From Flavobacterium fluviale (GTDB lineage Bacteria > Bacteroidota > Bacteroidia > Flavobacteriales > Flavobacteriaceae), in contig NZ_CP030261.1 in the NCBI RefSeq assembly GCF_003312915.1, forward strand, positions 2,294,001-2,358,000: a stretch of 64,000 bases of DNA, read 5' to 3'. The notes under the pieces were generated by a model. It worked only from the letters and a program-made list of their open reading frames with translations. It was not told the origin of the DNA and did not search any database. Each line of letters opens with the position of its first letter. The first letter of the stretch is position 1. This document shows, piece by piece, positions 52,626-61,427 of this stretch. The position numbers were made by a program, and so were the translations under genes.

Positions 52626-53732
52626 ATGGATGCAACTTTCGCAACTGGAAAGGAACTTCAAAAAATGGATCCTGTTTTTGGTCAATTATCTTTTGACGAT
52701 CACGAACAAATTGTATTTTGCAATGACAAAGATACAGGTTTAAAAGCAATTATTGGTATTCATAATTCGGTTATGGGTCCAGCTTTGGGAGGAACTAGAA
52801 TGTGGAATTATAACACAGAATGGGAAGCTTTAAATGATGTTTTACGTCTTTCAAGAGGTATGACTTTTAAATCTGCCATTACTGGACTTAATATTGGTGG
52901 AGGTAAAGCTGTTATTATTGGCGATGCTAAAACTCAAAAAACACCTGAATTAATGCGTAAGTTTGGTGAATTCGTTCATTCATTAAGCGGAAGATATATT
53001 ACTGCAGAAGATGTCGGAATGGAAACAAAAGACATGGATACTGTAAGAGATGTAACACCTTATGTGACTGGTATTTCTGAAGAAAGAGGCGGGTCTGGAA
53101 ATCCTTCTCCTGTAACTGCTTACGGAGTTTATTTAGGAATGAAAGCTGCTGCTAAAAGTCAGTTTGGAACTGATGTTTTAGATGGTAAAAAAGTTTTGGT
53201 TCAAGGAATTGGACACGTGGGTGAAACTTTGGTGGAGTATTTGACTAAAGAAGGAGCGCAGGTAACTATTACTGATATCAACGAAGAAAAATTATACCAA
53301 GTTGCTTCAAAATATAATGCAACAATTTATACCGGCGAAGATTTATATACAGCAGATGTTGATATCTACGCGCCGTGTGCAATGGGAGCAACAATTAATG
53401 ATAATACAGTAAACAAAATTAAAGCTAAAGTTATTGCTGGTGCTGCCAACAATCAATTAGCAGACGAAAATGTTCACGGTGCGAGATTGCAGGAAAGAGG
53501 TATTTTATATGCTCCAGATTTCTTAATCAACGCGGGTGGAATTATCAATGTTTACGCTGAATTAGCAAATTACGGCAAAGCTGAAATTATGAGTAAAACT
53601 GAAAATATCTATAATACTACTTTAGAAATTATAGATTTTGCAGCTCAAAATAATATGACGACTCATAAAGCGGCTCTTACAATTGCTCAAAACCGTATTG
53701 ATCAAAGAAGAATCGAGAACGCTGCGAAGTAA
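52626..53732 (+). CDS. Glu/Leu/Phe/Val dehydrogenase (leucine-dehydrogenase-like)
   Basis: A 368-residue NAD(P)-dependent amino-acid dehydrogenase. The substrate lysines are in GLNIGGGKAVIIGD (GxGGGK) and the catalytic Asp in ITAEDVGMETKDM. The Rossmann fold is KKVLVQGIGHVGETLVEYL, and ANNQLADENVH follows. Length and motifs fit leucine dehydrogenase better than glutamate dehydrogenase, so oxidative deamination of branched-chain amino acids is the best guess. A TATGTTTG box at 52568-52575 may be its -7 element. Confidence 0.92.
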   Translation: MDATFATGKELQKMDPVFGQLSFDDHEQIVFCNDKDTGLKAIIGIHNSVMGPALGGTRMWNYNTEWEALNDVLRLSRGMTFKSAITGLNIGGGKAVIIGDAKTQKTPELMRKFGEFVHSLSGRYITAEDVGMETKDMDTVRDVTPYVTGISEERGGSGNPSPVTAYGVYLGMKAAAKSQFGTDVLDGKKVLVQGIGHVGETLVEYLTKEGAQVTITDINEEKLYQVASKYNATIYTGEDLYTADVDIYAPCAMGATINDNTVNKIKAKVIAGAANNQLADENVHGARLQERGILYAPDFLINAGGIINVYAELANYGKAEIMSKTENIYNTTLEIIDFAAQNNMTTHKAALTIAQNRIDQRRIENAAK

Positions 53733-53746
53733 TTTTTTATAGTTTA

Positions 53747-53892
53747 CAGTCTCAGTCTCAGTTTTCAGTTTTTTCTGGAAGCTGGGATTTTTTTTAGTTT
53801 TCAGTCGCAGTTTACAGTTTTTTTTGAGGACTTCATTAGTTAGCTGAATACTGAATACTTAATACTGAATACTGCGACTGAGACTGAGACTG
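53747..53892. repeat. AGTCTCAGT / GAATACT repeat cluster
   Basis: CAGTCTCAGTCTCAGT (53747-53762) is the exact inverse of ACTGAGACTGAGACTG (53877-53892). Between and after them lie several GAATACT words (near 53846-53872 and 53893) and further CAGTCGCAGT variants. It lies between the dehydrogenase gene and nusB, both on the plus strand. Confidence 0.8.
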
Positions 53893-54010
53893 AATACTGC
53901 GACCGAGACTGAATACCGCGATTAAAACTAAATACTTTTTTACGAATTAATTTTAATATCAGGATTGAAATTCCTAATTTTGCAGACTAATTTTTAAATG
54001 TTCTTACAAG

Positions 54011-54955
54011 GTGGTAAATAGAAGACACATACGCGTTAAAGTAATGCAATCCATTTATGCAATGCACCAAAGCGGTTCTGATAATATGGAAAAAGAAGAA
54101 AAATTTCTTTTTTATAGTATTGATAATATTCAGGACTTATATCTTATAATGCTTTCTTCATTGATAGAAATCTGCAAAAAAGAAGCTGTCTTTTTGCATC
54201 TTTCAAGTAAAAAACACCTGGCAACTGCCGCAGAACGTAATCCGAATGAAAAGTTTGTAAAGAACAAAATTTTTCAACTTCTTGCCGAAAGCAATTCTCT
54301 TAGTATCGCTCTAGAAAATCGTAAAATCAATAACTGGTCATTAAACGATGATTATATCATTTTACTTTTAAATGATGTAAAAGCCAGCGATTTGTACAAA
54401 AACTACATGAGTAACAATGTAAATACATTCGAAGAAGACAGACAATTTATTATTGATTTGTTCGAAAATGTTATTGTTCCAAACGAAAAATTATACGAGT
54501 ATTTAGAAGACGATAAATTGACTTGGGTTGATGATATTCCCGTTGTAAATACGCATATTGTAAAACAATTGAAAGCAATTAAAACAGAAGATCCAGACGA
54601 TTTTAGAGTGCCGAAATTGTACAAAGATGTTGAAGATAAAGATTTTGCAAAAGACTTATTTCGAAGAACTGTTTTAAATGAAACTGCTTTTGCAAAAGAA
54701 TACGACGATAAAACTCCAAATTGGGACAGCGAAAGAATTGCCGAAATTGATACAATTATCCTAAAAATGGCAATCTGCGAATTTTTAAAGTTCCCTTCAA
54801 TTCCAGTAAAAGTAACTCTTAACGAATATTTAGAAATTGCTAAAGAGTATTCTACACCAAAAAGTAGTATTTTTATCAACGGAATTTTAGATAACCTTGT
54901 TAAGGAACTTACAGCCAATAAAAAAATGGTGAAAGTAGGAAGAGGGTTGATGTAA
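54011..54955 (+). CDS. nusB: Transcription antitermination factor NusB
   Basis: A 314-residue Bacteroidetes-type NusB with a GTG start (VNRRHIRVKVMQSIYAMHQSG). It is about twice the length of the E. coli protein, as usual in this phylum. The extra N-terminal half is helical, and the canonical NusB domain is C-terminal, with RIAEIDTIILKMAICEFL, PVKVTLNEYLEIAKEYSTPKSS and FINGILDNL. It works with NusE in rRNA antitermination. A TAATTTTG box at 53975-53982 is a possible -7 element. Confidence 0.93.
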   Translation: MVNRRHIRVKVMQSIYAMHQSGSDNMEKEEKFLFYSIDNIQDLYLIMLSSLIEICKKEAVFLHLSSKKHLATAAERNPNEKFVKNKIFQLLAESNSLSIALENRKINNWSLNDDYIILLLNDVKASDLYKNYMSNNVNTFEEDRQFIIDLFENVIVPNEKLYEYLEDDKLTWVDDIPVVNTHIVKQLKAIKTEDPDDFRVPKLYKDVEDKDFAKDLFRRTVLNETAFAKEYDDKTPNWDSERIAEIDTIILKMAICEFLKFPSIPVKVTLNEYLEIAKEYSTPKSSIFINGILDNLVKELTANKKMVKVGRGLM

Positions 54956-55064
54956 TGATTTAAATAATCAAAATTTCTAAATTCCAAATTCCAAAGGCTT
55001 TGCATCTTGCTAAGTCGAAGAGCTAAAAAGGTATTAATATATAAATCAAAAATAAATTTAAATT

Positions 55065-55340
55065 ATGGGACAATTAACTCAATTTGCGCCATTTCTATTG
55101 ATGTTCGTGGTAATCTATTTCTTTATGATCAGACCACAACAAAAAAGAGCTAAAAACGAAAAAGAATTTGAAAGCAGCCTAAAAATAGGTGACAGAATAG
55201 TTACAAAAAGTGGTTTCCACGGTAAAATTGCAGAATTAGCAGAAACTACAGTTGTAATCGAAACCATGTCTGGAAAATTAAAATTAGAGCGTTCAGCTAT
55301 TTCTCTTGAATTGAGTGCTGCTTTGAATAAGAAAGCATAA
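55065..55340 (+). CDS. yajC: Preprotein translocase subunit YajC
   Basis: A 91-residue protein with one N-terminal membrane helix (FAPFLLMFVVIYFFMI) followed by RPQQKRAKNEKEFESSLKIGDRI and VTKSGFHGKIAEL, the standard YajC signature. It associates with SecDF and the Sec translocon in the inner membrane. It lies 109 bases after nusB; the intervening bases contain the AAATTCC word and no gene. Confidence 0.95.
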   Translation: MGQLTQFAPFLLMFVVIYFFMIRPQQKRAKNEKEFESSLKIGDRIVTKSGFHGKIAELAETTVVIETMSGKLKLERSAISLELSAALNKKA

Positions 55341-55360
55341 ATTTTAAATTACAATATTTT

Positions 55361-55394
55361 AAATCCCAAATTCTTATAATGGAGTTTGGGATTT
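55361..55394 (+). terminator. yajC terminator
   Basis: AAATCCCAAA (55361-55370) pairs with TTTGGGATTT (55385-55394), followed by a T run. Confidence 0.87.
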
Positions 55395-55424
55395 TTTTGT
55401 TTTTCAAAAATTCACTACAGTTTT

Positions 55425-55567
55425 GTCATTTCGAACGAAGAGAGAAATCTTCGCAAGGAGCTCCTCAAAGAGTTTAATTCATTTGTATGAAAAATATAGC
55501 CAGTGGTTTCAGTCAGGGGAATATGGATTGTGATTATGATTAAGTTCCCGTGGTTGAAACCATGGGC
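55425..55567. repeat. Dispersed-repeat cluster with a second CCCGTGGTT element
   Basis: This part of the 55341-55681 gap holds GTCATTTCGAACGAAGAGAG with a linked AATCTTCGCAAGG word (from 55425). It also holds a degraded copy of the paired palindrome seen at 11110-11185: CCAGTGGTTTCAGTCAGGGG (55500-55519) and CCCGTGGTTGAAACCATGGG (55547-55566). Flanking AATATAGCC and GTGTTT are shared with the first copy. No ORF is seen. Confidence 0.72.
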
Positions 55568-55606
55568 AGTGTTTAGCAGGTGGTGAATGTTCCTAAAAAA
55601 AAAAAA

Positions 55607-55637
55607 CCTTTGTCAAAGTTTTAAACTTTGACAAAGG
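55607..55637 (-). terminator. CCTTTGTCAAAGTTT palindrome, terminator of the YdeI-like gene
   Basis: CCTTTGTCAAAGTTT (55607-55621) and its exact inverse (55623-55637) flank one base. The 12 A residues before it give a T run on the minus strand, 45 bases past the stop codon at 55682. Confidence 0.82.
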
Positions 55638-55681
55638 TCTATAATTACTTGGAATTTGGATTTTAAATATTGAAATTTAAC

Positions 55682-56269
55682 TTACCTGTATTTATCATTC
55701 AATCCAACATTGTTCAAAATCATCGGAATCACTTTTTCGATTCTCGAAAGTTTCGTTTTTTCTTGTTTTGCTGTTTCAATATATTCTAAAAACTCATATT
55801 GTTTATAGGGCGAAAATTTGGCAAATGCTTCTTTTAAAGCTGGATTTTTAACCATTTCTTGATCTAACAATTCCGAAACAATTGCTTCTTTTTTAGAAGG
55901 TTTTATAATCTTTCCTTCTTTTTCATTTTCAATAGCTTCAACAATATATTCTAAAATAACAGCTTCGTTTACTGCGTCTTTAGAAGTAAAACGCCATTGC
56001 CGTAAAGATTTAGTTTTATCTTCCTGAGCATTTACGAGTTTGTTTTTAGTGTCTTTGAGAAAAACGCCATTGAAAAACCAAATGGCAAAATAATCTTTAA
56101 AACCGCCAATTCCGATTACATTTTTTTTGTTATAAACATAAACTGGACCGCCCCATTTTGTGGTTTCAGTTAGTTCTGTTTTGTCGATGATAGTTTTGAG
56201 GAGAATCAGTTCTTCTTCCCATTTATCACTGTACTTCCAAATGCCTTTATTATCGGATTGCGATTCCAA
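55682..56269 (-). CDS. YdeI/OmpD-associated-family protein with DUF1801-like domain
   Basis: About 195 residues. The N-terminal DUF1801-like part is KWEEELILLKTIIDKT, ETTKWGGPVYVYNKKNVIGIGGFKDYFAIWFFNG; the C-terminal helical part has KEAFAKFSPYKQYEFLEYIETAKQEKTKLSRIEKVIPMI, as in YdeI (bacteriocin-protection) proteins. No ATG fits. TTG at 56269, 2 bases from the pepT stop codon, is preferred. The longer TTG start at 56335 would lie inside pepT. Probably co-transcribed with pepT. Function uncertain. Confidence 0.8.
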   Translation of the reverse strand: MESQSDNKGIWKYSDKWEEELILLKTIIDKTELTETTKWGGPVYVYNKKNVIGIGGFKDYFAIWFFNGVFLKDTKNKLVNAQEDKTKSLRQWRFTSKDAVNEAVILEYIVEAIENEKEGKIIKPSKKEAIVSELLDQEMVKNPALKEAFAKFSPYKQYEFLEYIETAKQEKTKLSRIEKVIPMILNNVGLNDKYR

Positions 56270-56270
56270 T

Positions 56271-57548
56271 TTATTTTTTTGTTTTAGTTTTTTCTGATTT
56301 ATCAAAAATACCTGGGATTGCAGTAAGTTCAGCAATTTTGACGATTACGTCTGTTGCTTTCTGAATGCTTTCGGCAGGAACATATTCGTATTTTCCGTGG
56401 AAGTTGTGTCCGCCCGCAAAAATGTTCGGACAAGGTAATCCCATAAAAGATAATTGCGATCCGTCAGTTCCGCCTCTGATTGGTTTGATGATCGGTTTGA
56501 TATTTAATTCTTTCATTGCTTTTTCAGCGATATCAACAATATGTTTTACCGGAAGAACCTTTTCTTTCATATTGTAATATTGATCTTTTACCACCGCAAT
56601 TACGATATCTTCACCAAATTTCTTAGCAAATTTTTTATTGAATTTTTTGGCAATTTTCTCTATAAGCTCTTTTCGCTTTTCGAATTTCTTTTTATTGTGA
56701 TCACGAATAATCAATTCTAAAACTGTTTCTTCGATATTTCCTTTTATGTGATGAACGTGAAAAAACCCTTCGTAACCTTTTGTTTCTTCTGGGGTTTCTC
56801 CTTTTGGAAGTTCATTAATAAATTCATTTGCCAAAAGCATAGAATTAATCATTTTTCCTTTTGCATAACCAGGATGAACACTCTTTCCTTTAAAAGTAAT
56901 TTTAGCTCCAGCTGCGTTGAAATTTTCATATTCTAATTCGCCAATCTGACTTCCATCCATCGTATAAGCCCATTGTGCTCCGAATTTTTCCACATCAAAA
57001 TGATGCGCACCGCGTCCAATTTCTTCATCTGGAGTAAAACCAATTCTGATTTTTCCGTGTTTAATTTCTGGATGCTGAATTAGATATTCCATTGCCGAAA
57101 CAATTTCTGTAATTCCCGCTTTGTCATCGGCACCAAGAAGTGTTGTTCCGTCAGTTGTAATAATGGTTTGTCCTTTATATTGCAGTAAGTCTTTGAAATA
57201 ATTTGGAGATAAAACAATATTTTTTTCTGCATTCAAAACAATATCTTTTCCATCGTAATTTTCTACGATTTGAGGTTTCACATTGGCACCGCTAAAATCT
57301 GGCGAAGTATCAAAGTGAGAAACAAAACCTATTGTTGGAACTTCGTGATCTACGTTGCTTGGCAGCGTTGCCATGATATACGCTTTATCATCAATAGTTA
57401 CATCTTCAAGTCCGATTGTTTTTAGTTCTTCAACTAATTTATTGGCTAAATTCCACTGCTTTTCAGTACTTGGCGTTGTTTGCGAATTTGGATCTGATTC
57501 TGTATCAATTGTTATATAACTAATAAAACGATCTATGATATGTTGCAT
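56271..57548 (-). CDS. pepT: Peptidase T (tripeptide aminopeptidase)
   Basis: A 425-residue M20 dizinc peptidase, somewhat longer than the usual 410 residues. Zinc ligands are in [17 protein letters not shown] and [10 protein letters not shown], where the Glu pair holds the catalytic base. [16 protein letters not shown] and [15 protein letters not shown] are PepT-specific. It removes the N-terminal residue of tripeptides in the cytoplasm. The C-terminal tail EKTKTKK is a short Lys-rich extension. It overlaps nothing but sits 2 bases before the YdeI-like start. Confidence 0.96.
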   Translation of the reverse strand: MQHIIDRFISYITIDTESDPNSQTTPSTEKQWNLANKLVEELKTIGLEDVTIDDKAYIMATLPSNVDHEVPTIGFVSHFDTSPDFSGANVKPQIVENYDGKDIVLNAEKNIVLSPNYFKDLLQYKGQTIITTDGTTLLGADDKAGITEIVSAMEYLIQHPEIKHGKIRIGFTPDEEIGRGAHHFDVEKFGAQWAYTMDGSQIGELEYENFNAAGAKITFKGKSVHPGYAKGKMINSMLLANEFINELPKGETPEETKGYEGFFHVHHIKGNIEETVLELIIRDHNKKKFEKRKELIEKIAKKFNKKFAKKFGEDIVIAVVKDQYYNMKEKVLPVKHIVDIAEKAMKELNIKPIIKPIRGGTDGSQLSFMGLPCPNIFAGGHNFHGKYEYVPAESIQKATDVIVKIAELTAIPGIFDKSEKTKTKK

Positions 57549-57622
57549 TTCTTTGATTTTTTAGCAAATATAGAAAATTTTTCTCCTGCATAATTTAGCT
57601 TTCCATATCTGAATTAATAAAA

Positions 57623-57648
57623 AAAGGGATTCTGTGCAGAATCCCTTT
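57623..57648 (-). terminator. Terminator of the formylglycine-generating enzyme gene
   Basis: AAAGGGATTCT (57623-57633) pairs with AGAATCCCTTT (57638-57648) around GTGC, flanked by A and T runs, 18 bases past the stop codon. Confidence 0.9.
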
Positions 57649-57665
57649 CATTTGTTTTTTTAATA

Positions 57666-58799
57666 TTATTTGCTTTTTACGCATCTAAAACCTACGTGGT
57701 TTGCGGCAGATCTGATTTCTCCTTTTCCTCTTGTTCCAACCATGTATCGTGTGCAATATTGGTCGGTACATAAAAAAGAACCGCCTCGATGAACTCGTTT
57801 AACTTCTGTCGGATCATTTGGATTATTATAAGCATCAGGTCCTTGCGGATTTTTTACTGTTTTGCCACTATCGGCCAATGATTTGTAATAGTCGACACTG
57901 TACCAGTCATTTACCCATTCCCATACATTTCCTGCCATATCATATAAGCCATAAGCATTTGGTGCATATTGAGCTGTAGGAGCAATTCCTTTAAATCCGT
58001 CTTCTCCAGTATCGCCATCTTTTATAGGGAAATGTCCTTGGTATATATTAGCTTGAAATTTTCCTTTAGGTTTTAAGTCATTTCCCCAAGCATATAGATT
58101 ACCTGTTTTACCGCCACGAGCTGCAAATTCCCACTCTGCTTCAGTTGGAAGCCTTTTTCCAGCCCACTTTGCATAAGCTGCTGCATCTTCATATACCACA
58201 TGTACAACAGGATATTTCTCTTTTCCTTTAATTGTGCTTTGAGGACCATCAGGGTGTCTCCAGTCAGCACCAGGTTCGTAACGCCACCATTGCAGAAAAT
58301 TGTTTAAATTAACAGCAGATGGAGTAGGTGTAAACACAACGGAACCCGTTATAAGATCTTCTTCGCTTGCACCAGGAAATTCTTCTTTAGTTGGTTTTTG
58401 CTCCGCAACCGTTACGTAGCCAGTGGCTTTTACAAATTTTTCGAACTCTTCATTGGTGACTTCGGTTTTATCCATATAATATCCATCAACATAAACTCGG
58501 TGAATAGGAGCAGCGTCTTTCGTTACACCTTTAATACTGCATAAACTTTCATCTTCAACATTGCTTCCCATTGAGAATTCGCCGCCTGGAATCCAAACCA
58601 TGCCCTCTGGAGCTTTTCCTGCAGGTTTATCTTTGTTTTCAATAGTTGGCTTAAATGCTGAAGCTTCTGAAGTGTTTGGAATTTCATGACATTCAGCAGC
58701 TATATCTTTTTTCGGCAACATTAACTTGGTATAGCTATAAGCAAGTGAAATAATAGAAATTGTCAGCACAGCAAAAATCCAAAAAGTTTTATTTTTCAT
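57666..58799 (-). CDS. Membrane-anchored formylglycine-generating enzyme (SUMF1 family) with intact cysteine pair
   Basis: A 377-residue protein from the ATG at 58799; an in-frame start at 58832 would precede a clear N-terminal helix (KTFWIFAVLTISIISLAYSY). The FGE-sulfatase domain has PEGMVWIPGGEFSMGS, VYVDGYYMDKTEVTNEEF, LPTEAEWEFAARGG and DMAGNVWEWVNDW. Its end reads HRGGSFLCTDQYCTRYMVG, with Cys 344 and Cys 349 spaced as in the copper-binding pair of true FGE. It probably oxidises a sulfatase Cys to formylglycine. No sulfatase lies nearby. DUF6515 and porin genes lie upstream on the same strand. Confidence 0.92.
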   Translation of the reverse strand: MKNKTFWIFAVLTISIISLAYSYTKLMLPKKDIAAECHEIPNTSEASAFKPTIENKDKPAGKAPEGMVWIPGGEFSMGSNVEDESLCSIKGVTKDAAPIHRVYVDGYYMDKTEVTNEEFEKFVKATGYVTVAEQKPTKEEFPGASEEDLITGSVVFTPTPSAVNLNNFLQWWRYEPGADWRHPDGPQSTIKGKEKYPVVHVVYEDAAAYAKWAGKRLPTEAEWEFAARGGKTGNLYAWGNDLKPKGKFQANIYQGHFPIKDGDTGEDGFKGIAPTAQYAPNAYGLYDMAGNVWEWVNDWYSVDYYKSLADSGKTVKNPQGPDAYNNPNDPTEVKRVHRGGSFLCTDQYCTRYMVGTRGKGEIRSAANHVGFRCVKSK

Positions 58800-58895
58800 G
58801 GTAAATGATTTTGATCTGATATTGGTTGTCAAATAGATGGGATAAAATTATAAAAATAATTATTAATACTATAGTAATTATATGGGATTAATAAA

Positions 58896-59861
58896 TTATT
58901 TGTCTTTTTCAACAAGGACTACTTCGTATTTTTCTTTGCCATCAACTTGAACTGGCTGATAGTAAGTTTCTCCAAATTTGACATATTTTACATCTCCAAT
59001 CGTAACTTCTTCACCGCCTTCGGGTAAATTATCTACAATTGTCCCTGCTGTTGGAGGTACTACTTTATAAGTACTGCCGTCTTTTTCATAGTAAGTTCCT
59101 CCGTAGTAATAATTATTTACCGTTCCGGTATTAACGGTTTGTGCGCCGCTTGGAATATTATTAACAGTTCCGCCGACAGGTGCAGGAACGGCAGTGTAAC
59201 CTCCGTTAGAAGGTGCATACCAAACTCCTTGATCATAATGATATTGTGAACTTTCGACGCTTACTACTATTGCTGTAACCGCTAAAGTTGCTACAAAAAA
59301 TCCCCAAGGATGCCATGTTGGACCATAGTAATAAGGTCTGTAAGGATGAAAATAGTATGGATTATAAGCGTGATATCTATAACCGCCATATACGTACGGA
59401 GGACGTGCATAAACAACCGTATTTCTTCTCACGACAGTATTTCTATTATTGTTTATGGTAATATCTCTGCTTCGGTCAACATTTCTTGTATTGCCGCTTA
59501 TGTTTGTATTTCTATTGCCTGAATTTATGGTGTTATTAGAATTACGGTTTGTTGTATTGTTTCTGTTGTTAATCTTAGTATTGGAACTATTAGTAGGTCT
59601 TGTAACTTTAGTTCCCGAACCATTAGATCCAGGTCTAGTTACTGCTGGTTTGCTGGTAGAAGGCCTATTTACTGCTGGTCTAGATTGATTTGCAGGTCTT
59701 GTTGCCGCCGGTCTTGTCTGTGTGCCTCCGCTGGGTCTGTGTACTCCGCCACCATTTCCTCCAACTCGGCGCTGTGCTATGCTGTCAATAGAAATCAAAA
59801 AAAACGATCCAGCTAGACATGTTAGTACAACTTTATGTATTGTTTTATTTATATTTTTCAT
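58896..59861 (-). CDS. DUF6515-family exported protein with low-complexity linker
   Basis: A 321-residue protein with a signal peptide (about residues 1-29, ending SIAQ). A Gly/Pro/Arg/Thr/Asn-rich disordered region spans about 30-150, with many NNR and TRP words. A Tyr/Pro/His-rich stretch (YNPYYFHPYRPYYYGPTW) and one hydrophobic segment (FFVATLAVTAIVVSV) follow. The C-terminal half has YDQGVWYAP and YYEKDGSTYKVVPPTAG, which recur in DUF6515 proteins. Probably exported or envelope-associated. Function unknown. It lies between the porin and FGE genes. Confidence 0.82.
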   Translation of the reverse strand: MKNINKTIHKVVLTCLAGSFFLISIDSIAQRRVGGNGGGVHRPSGGTQTRPAATRPANQSRPAVNRPSTSKPAVTRPGSNGSGTKVTRPTNSSNTKINNRNNTTNRNSNNTINSGNRNTNISGNTRNVDRSRDITINNNRNTVVRRNTVVYARPPYVYGGYRYHAYNPYYFHPYRPYYYGPTWHPWGFFVATLAVTAIVVSVESSQYHYDQGVWYAPSNGGYTAVPAPVGGTVNNIPSGAQTVNTGTVNNYYYGGTYYEKDGSTYKVVPPTAGTIVDNLPEGGEEVTIGDVKYVKFGETYYQPVQVDGKEKYEVVLVEKDK

Positions 59862-59953
59862 TTTCAGTATTTTAAGTTAGATAAAGTTATTAAAAAAAAG
59901 AATTTGTATGTAAGATTTGAGAAAGTATTTTTAATTTTTGGAAATGAATATTC

Positions 59954-61174
59954 TTACAATGAAATATCCCATTGTATGCGAAAACGCCAGCCTTGTTCAA
60001 GCGGTAAAGTTTTGTCTTCAAAACTAAAATAACTTACTTCAGAAGTCAATTTGTTTTTATGTTCTTTAAAAAACCAGTTAAAAGCCAATGTGGACTCATC
60101 TTGTCTATTTTGTCGTATAGAATTATCTGGTCTATAAGCAGCATGTCTTCCTGCCATTTCTAAATGCTTTGGCCACCAGTCGAAAACATTATGAAAGAAA
60201 TATCCAGCCTGTACATAATATCCTTTTAGTGTCGTAGTATCGTTATTGTTTAATTTATCAATAATTTCTTTGGTATGCCATTCGCTCTGCCAGGAAAAAC
60301 CACGGTACATAAAAGCCGTCTCTACATTCCATTGATTAACTCTATACTGACCCGGCAAACCATTTTCGTATCCTTCTAAGGAACCTCCGCCAGCTTGAGA
60401 AAAACGAGTGTATGGACTTCTATTTGTTATGGCTGAAAAAGCTGCAATTGGTGTAAGTTTATCGTGAAATTCTAAATCACAGCCTTCAAAATCCAAAAAT
60501 CGACCTAAGAAATTCCATTGTGCTCTTCCAAAATACATTAAATGGCTGTCATCATTTACCGTACTTCCTCGTCCCGTTCCAGTCAAGGCCGCTGCCCAAT
60601 AATTAAAATCGGCAATACCTTTGCCTTTCAAATGCCCGTAAACTTCGACTCCCAATTGTCTGTCTACTGTAAATGGACGATTAATTAAAGATCGCTCGGC
60701 CATTTGCTGTTCGCCGCTGCTAATGAAACGTTCGCGGGTAAATTCGGTTTTCCATTGTCCGACTTTAAAACTCAGCCACTCCCATTTTTCGATCATAATT
60801 CTAAAGTCAAGTAAGTTGGACTGACTTAGTTCGTATTCCCAATAGTATTTTAACCAAGGTTCAAAAGCGTGACCGCCAACTTTTAATCTGGCACGATTTA
60901 TTTTAAAAACCGTCTGCGCATCTTGTGCATAATCATCGTAAGTAACAGGATCTGCATCATAAGGAGTAGAAAAACGAAACTGAAATCTGCTTTGCAATTG
61001 AAATAGAAACTTATTATCTCTTGTTTGTAATTCAATTCCTTTTTCGCCATAACGAACATTCATCAGTTTTGTAGTGTCTTTTTCATGCTGTGAAAATCCT
61101 TTAAAACCAATTAATAAAAAGAGAATTAATAATATAATGACAGCGTTTCGATTTGTTGGGTTTTCTTTATACAT
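59954..61174 (-). CDS. Porin (phosphate-selective porin O/P-like)
   Basis: About 406 residues from the ATG at 61174 (MYKENPTNRNAVI); an in-frame start at 61216 adds 14 residues before it. A signal segment reaches GFSQ. The barrel part has FLFQLQSRFQFRFS, INRARLKVGGHAFEPWLKYYWEYEL and FRIMIEKWEWLSFKVGQWKTEFTRERF, matching porin O/P of Bacteroidetes. It ends in the aromatic strand GWRFRIQWDISL, a normal outer-membrane C terminus. The ion or solute specificity cannot be read. It heads the porin-DUF6515-FGE gene set. Confidence 0.9.
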   Translation of the reverse strand: MYKENPTNRNAVIILLILFLLIGFKGFSQHEKDTTKLMNVRYGEKGIELQTRDNKFLFQLQSRFQFRFSTPYDADPVTYDDYAQDAQTVFKINRARLKVGGHAFEPWLKYYWEYELSQSNLLDFRIMIEKWEWLSFKVGQWKTEFTRERFISSGEQQMAERSLINRPFTVDRQLGVEVYGHLKGKGIADFNYWAAALTGTGRGSTVNDDSHLMYFGRAQWNFLGRFLDFEGCDLEFHDKLTPIAAFSAITNRSPYTRFSQAGGGSLEGYENGLPGQYRVNQWNVETAFMYRGFSWQSEWHTKEIIDKLNNNDTTTLKGYYVQAGYFFHNVFDWWPKHLEMAGRHAAYRPDNSIRQNRQDESTLAFNWFFKEHKNKLTSEVSYFSFEDKTLPLEQGWRFRIQWDISL

Positions 61175-61427
61175 ATAGTTGGATTGATTTGTATAAAAGA
61201 TTCTTAATTGCTTCAAAATTAATTAATAAAAAATCCAGAGCAGGTAGTTTAGGAGATTGAAGTTGTTGCATATTATAACTTGCAACGTTAAAAAATGGAA
61301 TTTTTGACTTATTTTTTTCCTTATGTTTTGAAGAATGAAACAAAATTGAAATTATTTGTTTTTGGAAAAAAGCACCTTTTTAAACTATAATATTTAAATT
61401 TGCACCCAAAATAACAACAACACACTT

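Noticed and set aside
54403..55005. A 200-residue ORF antisense to nusB.
   Set aside because: It lies fully opposite a conserved gene, is Ser/Phe/Ile-rich as expected from antisense AT-rich DNA, and has no recognisable domain.
56270..56335. A longer YdeI-like protein starting inside pepT.
   Set aside because: The added residues are encoded by the pepT 3' end and do not fit the domain; the TTG at 56269 gives a clean junction.
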